Shown one piece after another: positions 56,774 through 64,000 of a stretch of DNA of 64,000 nucleotides. The stretch comes from Cunninghamia lanceolata (taxonomy: Eukaryota > Streptophyta > Pinopsida > Cupressales > Cupressaceae), in contig BSBN01000187.1 in NCBI GenBank assembly GCA_027924645.1, positions 15,890,001 to 15,954,000 of the forward strand, given 5' to 3'. Both the position numbers and the translations under genes were made by a program. The number at the start of each line of letters is the position of its first letter. Within the stretch, counting starts at the first letter, position 1. The notes below the pieces were generated by a model, which saw only the letters and a list, made by a program, of their open reading frames with translations, had not been told where the DNA came from and did no database searches.

Positions 56774-59122
56774 CTACCCAGCCTGACAAGCTAATCCTAA
56801 AATTAGGGACAATGCTTTATTCCTGAACTCTTCAACTTTCATCATCTCCATCAATGGAACAGAGATCTTTATCTGGGATAAAACCTGAGTTATGTCAAAG
56901 GGGGTATAATTTTGTATAATAGTTGTAGCTTGAGCCGTGGTTTTATTCTTATCCTGAGCTGATCCAGCCTTAATTTTACTGGCTTTCTGACGATCATCCA
57001 TGACCTAAGAATTCTTATTTTGATCCTCATTTTGGGGAATTCTATTTTCTGGTCTTTGAGAATCATGACTTGGTTTTTTCTTAGAATTTTTCCTATTATC
57101 ATTCCATCGCATCTTATGTGGTTCAACCCCTTTATGATTATGCATTGGTTGGTTCACAAAGGTGTCTTCTGGTTGACGTGGATCACCTACCTGAGCCTTA
57201 CCTCTAAGGTTATAGTTGCTCTTGACCTGAGCTACTGCTGCAGCTGTGAGAGCTCTAATCTCTTCATCAGAAGGCCTTTTCAAATTATTCAGAAAGATGC
57301 GTGAGTCCTGAGCATAAGCATAGTTATCTTCATCATCCTCATCATAGGAAATCTGCTGGCAGACCTGAGTCCCATAATTCGTGCCTTCATCAACATCATA
57401 AGAAGAATACTCCCTATTTCTGAACAACATATTGACACTATCATCCTCCATACAATGTGGCTCATTGCATTCATCACAGGTAACAACATTATTATACAAA
57501 GATTGAGCAATGATACATTGCGATTGTGAGTGAGGCATTTGAAAGATTATGCACCATGGGGTATCATCAACAACGTTAACAGCTTTCTTCAGAGGATCAA
57601 GAGTCTTCTTAACATTCTGAGCTCTTTGATTAGTGTTGCTATTTGGGATAATGGGTTTACCATTATGCCAATTAGTGTTATATGGCATATCATGCAATGA
57701 TGGTCTCTTCTCTTGTCTTTGGTAAAGTTGCCTTTCGGGACCTATCCCCTTTTCATTTTTAGCGAGTCTATAACTTAGGTCCTTAACAATAGTTGTCAAT
57801 TTATCCAATTTCTCTTCAAAAGTAGATGCATTACCTTGAGTACTTTGAGACTTATTCAGATTTTGCAAAATCTTTACATCATCCCTTTTGTTTGTCTTAC
57901 CATATGCTTTCCTATTATTTTCAATGTTGGTTGCAATTCTAAAAGCATCCCTGAGGCTAATAGGACCCTTATCTCTTAACCCATAGGTTGTTTTAGCATC
58001 AAAAGCATTTATGTATAGTACCATACACATTGGTTCATTAAGCCTCATGTGAAGTGGTAATTTGTTCAACACTTTAGTGAACCTAGCATTAAAATCTACA
58101 ACCTGCTCATTTGACCCCTTAGTAATACTAGTGAACTCATTTATAAAAAAGCTTGGATCAGTCTTATCACCATATTGTTCTTTAAAAATCCTTCTGAAGT
58201 CATCCCATGATGAGACACTCTTGTCAGGTAGACTTTTATACCACTCTCTAGCTTCATCAACTAAGGACTGCATAAACAATTTCATAAAAACATCTTCATG
58301 CTCAACCTCAAAGTTGTCCATAACATTCTGAAAGGCCTTTAAATGATCTTCACCTAACACAACATTATTTTCTGAAAACTTTGGTATCTGAGACCTTACA
58401 TGTTTATCAATGGGATTAGGGTAACTAGGAATACCATTAAAAACTAGCTGCTTGAATCTATCCAACTGCATAGGCTGTCTACCAAACTGATTAATAGTTG
58501 CATTCCTATTAGCATTCTAATTTCTCACCTTGTTCAATGGTACCCTAACATTGTTTGTATTTTGTCTCTGATCATTCTGTTGATTCCGAACTTCATTTCT
58601 TTGCTGGTTTCTCAACACATTTGCATTATCAAGGGTGGGAACTGAATAATGTTGAGCAATTTTTAGAGCTTGCACCTTTTGTCTCATATCATCTCTAATC
58701 CTCAAAGCCTGCAAATATTCTAATTCAACCCTCAGGTTTTTGATTTCTTCAGCTAATTCTTCATCTTTAAGCATAGAAGAGGATGGTCCCATTCCATTTG
58801 GGTCATCATCATCATCCCTTGGGGACTCAGTTTCTTCAAATCTGTCAGGGGGATCTAAGAAAGGACGTTCCTGAAACACTTCTGATCTCATTCTCAATCT
58901 ATCACCTTGTTGTCTTTCATATACATCTTGAATTTCAGCCTCTGTGTTTGAAAAATAAGGTACCTGCTGCTCTGGAGATCCTGGATTATCTTGGGTATTA
59001 TCATTGATTATGGGGCTAGGAGAACCTTCTTGACCGGTTTGAACAATCCCTTTTCTCCTATACATCATTTTTCTGGGTAATTCTTCAAGCAAAGAATTAC
59101 ATACGGATCTTCTCCCTTGCAT
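56774..59122 (-). pseudogene. gag: Gag of F
   Basis: One frame from the ATG at 59122, broken by TAG at 58517-58519, 57005-57007 and 56774-56776. N-terminal 200 residues are Gln/Asn/Asp-rich with a probable coiled coil (DEELAEEIKNLRVELEYLQA). The Gag core is in the 488-codon open segment: EDVFMKLFMQSLVDEAREWY, SWDDFRRIFKEQYGDKTDPS, DFNARFTKVLNKLPLHMRL. A knuckle-like CIIFQMPHSQSQC lacks its second Cys (Phe), followed by CDECNEPHC. The C-terminus is Lys/Asn-rich. Confidence 0.9.
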
Positions 59123-59217
59123 ACAAATTTCACCTTACCAGTTGGGAGATTTGTTCGGAGTCGCCACCTATAACTAGGAATTAGTTTTTTTAAAACCAAG
59201 GTTCTTACACAAAGCAA

Positions 59218-59235
59218 TCCCCAGCGGAGTCACCA
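59218..59235 (-). other. Primer binding site of F
   Basis: The minus strand reads TGGTGACTCCGCTGGGGA, four bases from the 5' LTR, a form common in plant gypsy elements. I do not name the tRNA. Confidence 0.75.
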
Positions 59236-59239
59236 AATC

Positions 59240-61980
59240 TGTTGGAGTTTTTTCCCACACTGGATGCTTCCCAGCTATCCTTACAAGGTACCCATCATTG
59301 ATCAACAGGATTTCCGAGCCAAGGGCCAACAGTATAGGAGATAGACCCTATAAATATCTCCTCTTCTTCTTTAGGCTCTACAGAACCAAGGGGGGTATTC
59401 CCTATTCAACATCTGTGAAATATGCAAGTGAACTTACTGGGATGTTGACACAAAGCAGATAAATCCTCTCTTATGTAGGCCAAAACTGTGAAATAAGTGC
59501 AAAGGGGCTAGCTTTGGGCCTATGCTTAGTTGTGAAATAGAGGATTTTGGTCCTAAAACTACTTCTAATGTCCTAAAGGTTTATATTTGAAGTGTGAATT
59601 TGTATTTTGTATTTGGATGCAAGACTGGGGCCTTGGGTTGTAACCTCAATACAAGGCCAGATTGGTCCCTATCTCAGGGCTCGGAGTTAATAGACATACA
59701 TGTGTGAATGATTATCATAAACTTGAATCAATAACTAAGTTTCAAGGGGAAATTTCTTAGTATCTGCCTTATAGATACTTCTCAAGACTAAGTATTTAGT
59801 CATTCATACTTAATGATATCCCTGTTGCAGCATACATTTCCCAATGCTTAACCTAGAATATTTAATTTGTTCCTTGAACAAAGATAAGAGGTTAAACATT
59901 CAACATAGAAAATCCATGTTCTTGAATCCCAAATAACCCTTAGCTATTTAGATTCAAAAGAAAAGATGCCCACAACTTGGAGACAAATAACCAAACACAT
60001 GCAAAAAAGCATTTCTCATATAAGAACAACATGAAACCAGTAAACTTATGCATAAAACATACAACATATGATTCATAAACTCTCAAGGCACCAAGCAGAG
60101 CCACCAGCAAAAATGTAACTTATTACTCCACCAAAATTTTGCCGAGTCTTCAACCACCAAAAAATGAGTGACACAGTCTTGATATACCTAGAACGTGTAC
60201 TCAACAATCAAGTACAATGGTCATTTCATAATTCTGCTAGATACAATGCACCATGAAAATGGCGCCCAAAATATTCAATGCAACTAAGAGAAGAAGAGGA
60301 AAGAGCAGGTGAGATTGGGGGATGTGCCGCCGCCTGGAAATTTTTCATTAAAAATGGTATCTGGCTTGTCCCTTTAGACCCATACCTCTACAATTTTGCT
60401 ATAATGCCCAACCTACCCACAGCTTCAAGATGCAACAATGGTTCGCGTGTCTCTGAAGTTTCTTCCTGCTTGAAATGATGCAACAAACTCATAGAAATTC
60501 CCCACTTTGAAGATTTGAAATAGGTCATCGATTTCCCCTTTCTCGCTGAGATCTACGGCTTCAGATCATACTAAAAAATCCACAACCAATGAAATTATGC
60601 CACGCACGTGCATTATCCCCTTTGACTTTTCACATCGCGAACATACATTCTGCCTTTTCGCCCTTTTCTGCCTTCAAATCTTTGCATATGTAGTTGTATA
60701 TAAATACAACTGACTTGGACACGTGGCAACCTTTGATTGGTTCTTCATCGCCAAGCACTTGCTTCTCCATCAGCCATCAGAAAGACCCTAGAAGTGTTCG
60801 CCAATAGGCAATGTCCTGTTGATGAGCCAATGTATCCATTCTTGCTATCGGACCATTGCATCAATCTTTGTATCTTGCATTTGTATATGCAATTGCATCT
60901 ACAAACAATCATAATGTATACAAGTGGCAGACCCCAAATTTCTATGAAACAAATTGAAATCACATTCAAGTCCAGCTTGTATCTTTATTCTTTGTATCTC
61001 GGCATATACAATGCACTTAACATACAAGCTGCAGACCCCACCATGCTTTTGAAACTTTGACTTTGGCCATACCTGCCTTGCATATTTCTATGTATATATT
61101 GCTTGTATGTTCGATTGTATATTGGGAACATACAATCCCAACATACAATGGCAGACTTCACCCATTTCACACATACAGTTAACTCCTTGGTCGTGCCACC
61201 CCTTGCACCTTGCCTTGTATATGCAGTTGTATGTCTGAAACAACATACAACGCAAGATACAAGGAAACACATTGACTTTTCAACTCCACCATTGTATGTA
61301 TGCCCGCCAGGCCTGATTTGATAAACTTTGACGTCCGGGACTTGTATATTCTGCATTGTATGTTCAATTGTATCTGTAACATATACATACAATCTCCCTT
61401 GTAGACCTGTGGGCCCGACCACCATTTCAACCTGATTGGAACCTTTTCGAGATCCGCGTTGTATATTACCCGTTGTATATTGAATATACAACAACATACA
61501 AACTTTTACATACAAGCATAGAATCTAACCTGGAATATGCCATATACAACCTGATATGTATACAAAGATGCATACAACTTATTTTTTCATTATTTGAAGC
61601 CGATTGAAAATTCTTTTCGGGTCCAGCATTGTACATATGCATCTGCACATACAAAGACACATATATACAACTATACATACAACAGATTTCACCACCACAT
61701 AAAGGGATTTTGGACTTAGCATTTTTTATTTCTTTTCTTTTTTAGTGCAATGGGAGAAAGTGGTAATGCAATGCAAAGGGGCCGGTCAACCAACGAGTGT
61801 TAAGGCATGAAAATGCAACTTAAGCGACCGGGAACCCGCTACAGGAGGTCAACAAAAAAATAGAAAATACAATGCAGGAGTCCGAGGGGAAATAAAACCT
61901 AAGGCATTAAGGGTTTGAGGGAATAAAAATATAAGTTTACAGACTCGACTCAAAACCCTAACCCTAGGTAGGCACCACCA
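59240..61980 (-). repeat. 5' LTR of F
   Basis: 2741 bp, pairing with 49832-52512 along its full length. It includes about 57 extra bases near 60000-60057 that the other LTR lacks. Confidence 0.92.
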
Positions 61981-62300
61981 CCTGGGATTTGTTGTCTCAA
62001 AGGAAGGTCTTAAGATGGACCCAGAGAAGGTGAGGGCTATCATTGAATGACCTACACCGAAGAGTGCTTCTGAGGTAAGATCTTTTCATGGTTTGACAAG
62101 TTTTTATAGAAAATTTATCAAGAATTTTAGTAGCATTTGTGCACCCCTAACTGAGACAATGAGAGGGGATAGAAAAGAGTTTAGATGGACTAAAGGAGCA
62201 GACAAGAGCTTTGATACATTGAAGTAAAAAGTCATAGAACAACCTATTTGGCACTTCCAGATTTCAATAAGGTATTTTAGGTAGATTGTGATGCTAGTGG
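61981..62300 (+). pseudogene. pol: Reverse transcriptase of D, part 3
   Basis: Continues from 49831 across F: GFVVSKEGLKMDPEKVRAII, SEVRSFHGLTSFYRKFI, GDRKEFRWTKGADKSFDTLK. TGA near 62048 and TAA near 62225; one base is lost near 62249. Confidence 0.9.
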
Positions 62301-62640
62301 TAGTGGTATAGGAGCTATTCTAAGCCAAGAAGGTAAGCCCATTGCCTATTTTAGTGAAAAGCTTAATGATGCCAAGAAAAAGTATTATGTTTATGATTAG
62401 GAGTTTTATGGAATAGTTCAAGCTTTGAAGAAATGGAGACATTATTTGTTGCCAAAGGAGTTTGTTGTATATATTGATCATTAGGCTTTGCAGTATCTTA
62501 ATAGTCAAGGAAATTTAAACCAGAGGCACTTAAAATAGGTTGAGTTTTTACAGAGCTATACTTTTGTTTTGAAGCATAGGAGTGGGAAGTCCAACAAGGT
62601 TGTAGATGGCTTGAGCAGAAGGCAAAATTTGTTGACAAAA
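62280..62640 (+). pseudogene. pol: RNase H of D
   Basis: VDCDASGSGIGAILSQEGKP with the first Asp, YFSEKLNDAKKKYYVYD, EFYGIVQALKKWRHYLLPKE with the Glu, YIDHxALQYLN with the next Asp, and KHRSGKSNKVVDGLSRR. TAG at 62398, 62484 and 62537. Confidence 0.88.
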
Positions 62641-63893
62641 AGGAAGATAGAGGTTGTTGGGTTCGAAGAGCTCAAAAGTTTGTATCCTGAAGATCCAAAT
62701 TTTGCAAAGCCCTGGAAAGCTTGTTTGGAACCTGTTACTTTGGACAGGACAAAATGGTTGGATTTCATAATCCAAAATGGCATGTTGTTTAGAGGAAGCC
62801 AGTTGTGCATTCCAAGGAGTTCCATAAAGGAGAACTTGATTAAGGAGAAGCATAGGGGAGGATTGGCTGGACACTTTGGTCGAGATAAGACCATTGCTAT
62901 TGTTGGTGAAAATTATTATTGGCCACAATTGCAGCAGGATGTGAGCAAATTTGTGTAGAGTTGCAGAGTATGTCAGATGGCAAAAGGAACAAGTTAGAAT
63001 ATAGGGCTATATCAGCCATTACCTGTACCAGAGAAGCCATGTGATGATATCAGTATGGATTTTGTTCTTGGTTTACCAAGGATGCAGAGAGGACATGATT
63101 CCACTTTTGTGGTGGTGGACAGATTCTCAAAGATGACACATTTTATTCCTTGCAAGAAGACTAATGATGATGTTCATATTGCAGAGTTTTTTTTAGGAAG
63201 GCGGTGAGATTACATGGTCTACCAAAGAGCATAGTTTCAGATCGAGATACCAAGTTTGTTGGTTATTTTTGGAGGACATTGTGGAAAAAATTGAAAATAG
63301 ATTTGAAGTTCAGTTCTATACACCATCCACAGACTAATGGACATACAGAAGTGGTGAATAGGAGTTTGGGTAACCTTCTACGATACTTAGTAGGGGATAA
63401 GCCCAAGGGATGGGATTTGATTTTACCACAGGCAGAATTCGCTTACAATAGTTATGTCAATAGGAGTACTGGTAAATCACCATTCCAGATTGTATATGGC
63501 AATAGCCTGAAAAATGCTTCTGAGTTAAGGAAGCTGGACAAAGGAGAAAAGACAAGTGCTGAAGCCGAAGACTTTGCCAAACATCTGAAGAATTTGTATG
63601 AAGAGGTGAGAAAGCACATTAATAAGATGAATATTCAATACAAGGCTAAGGCAGATCAGAAGAGGAGGTATAAGGAGTTCCAGGTAGGAGATGAAGTCAT
63701 GGTTCACTTGAGAAAAGAAAGGTTCCCAATTGGAACATACAATAAGTTGAAAATGAAGAAATTTGGACCGTGCAGAATCCTGAAGAAGCATGATTCAGGA
63801 TATGCATATGAGGTAGAGTTGCCGAGTGGGATTAATATTTCCCCTGTCTTCAACATTGATGATTTAATAGAATATCATGAGGGTGGCACATAG
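62641..63893 (+). pseudogene. pol: Integrase of D, catalytic triad intact
   Basis: The zinc finger reads HRGGLAGHFGRDKT and [10 protein letters not shown]. The core reads [31 protein letters not shown] and HHPQTNGHTEVVNRSLGNLL, so Asp, Asp and Glu all remain. 63204-63893 is open for 229 codons to the GPY block (GPCRILKKHDSGYAYEVELP) and NIDDLIEYHEGGT. Upstream stops TAG at 62956, 62995 and 63001, and a frame change near 63190. Confidence 0.92.
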
Positions 63894-64000
63894 GATGGAA
63901 CAACAGAAGAAAAGTGGAGTATTCCGTCATCTACTTCAATGGAGGAGATAGAAGAGATCTTGGATAGCCGTGTGGGAAGAAGTACTCGAAACAAGCAATA
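63894..64000 (+). pseudogene. Start of the chromodomain of D, cut by the window edge
   Basis: After a TAG at 63891 the frame reads on through SIPSSTSMEEIEEILDSRVG and RSTRNKQ, matching the start of the chromodomain in C at 19397. Confidence 0.8.

Larger units (their letters stand above)
49832..61980 (-). mobile_element. Gypsy element F with an extra RNase H
   Basis: 12.1 kb inserted in D, flanked by CCTAG (49827-49831) and CCTGG (61981-61985), one mismatch. LTRs 49832-52512 and 59240-61980 (2.7 kb each). Domain order on the minus strand: Gag, protease, archaeal-type RNase H, reverse transcriptase, degenerate RNase H, integrase. From 59122 to about 53600 everything is in one frame, broken only by stops, most of them TAG. 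The dual RNase H suggests the Tat group, but the position of the extra domain is unusual. Confidence 0.92.
41603..64000 (+). mobile_element. Chromovirus D, interrupted by E and F, right end missing
   Basis: Second copy of the C family, inserted in the 3' LTR of G (bases before it: TCATT). Visible at 41603-44699, 49558-49831 and 61981-64000; E and F fill the gaps. Gag, protease, reverse transcriptase, RNase H, integrase and the first part of the chromodomain are in order. Its 3' LTR would lie past 64000. It has fewer stops than C. Confidence 0.92.

Noticed and set aside
53600..59122. An altered genetic code or programmed TAG readthrough in F
   Set aside because: C and D show TAG arising from CAG within one family, and F also has TAA, TGA and a frameshift, so ordinary decay is the simpler explanation.
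59218..59235. Possible tRNA gene fragments at primer sites
   Set aside because: Only 12-18 bases complementary to tRNA ends are present, next to LTRs, with no cloverleaf.

Overview
This window is plant nuclear DNA made almost wholly of LTR retrotransposons nested inside one another. I see no host protein gene, no tRNA or rRNA gene, and nothing bacterial. The primer sites, Ty1/copia and Ty3/gypsy domain orders, a chromodomain and 5-bp target duplications all point to a land plant. The repeat load and many decayed copies suggest a very large genome such as a gymnosperm, but that is inference; no species marker is visible.

Layout, with my own labels. Y (1-2015, minus) is the 5' end of a Tnt1-like copia element. 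Z (2016-21098 in pieces, minus) is a gypsy element and the oldest visible host; it is split by A (5060-13702, plus), by the chromovirus C (14177-20445, plus) and by B (21099-32397 and onward, minus). B is a relative of A. B is split by the complete copia element K (23987-30320, minus) and by the copia element G (32398-41602 and onward, plus). G carries H (33733-36880) in its 5' LTR and is broken in its 3' LTR by D (41603-64000 and onward, plus), a second copy of the C family. D is split in its reverse transcriptase by E (44700-49557, minus, non-coding) and F (49832-61980, minus, a 12-kb gypsy element). The deepest chain is Z > B > G > D > E or F, five levels.

Six elements have both ends in the window and flanking 5-bp duplications that I could read: A AGAGG, C TTCTC, K GAATC, H AATAT, E ATAGC, F CCTAG/CCTGG. 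For K the unoccupied site is also visible, at 10050-10054 in the related element A.

No element looks fully intact. Decay is mostly in-frame stop codons, largely TAG, with few frameshifts. C and D can be compared base by base and show CAG in one copy where the other has TAG. The most unusual points are: (1) F has an extra RNase H of the archaeal type between protease and reverse transcriptase, while the RNase H after the reverse transcriptase has lost catalytic residues; (2) A and B share LTRs and leaders, but A encodes only Gag and B only a protease-like protein; (3) their leaders hold a series of potential stem-loops; (4) Z has a broken extra ORF with its own TATA box downstream of integrase.
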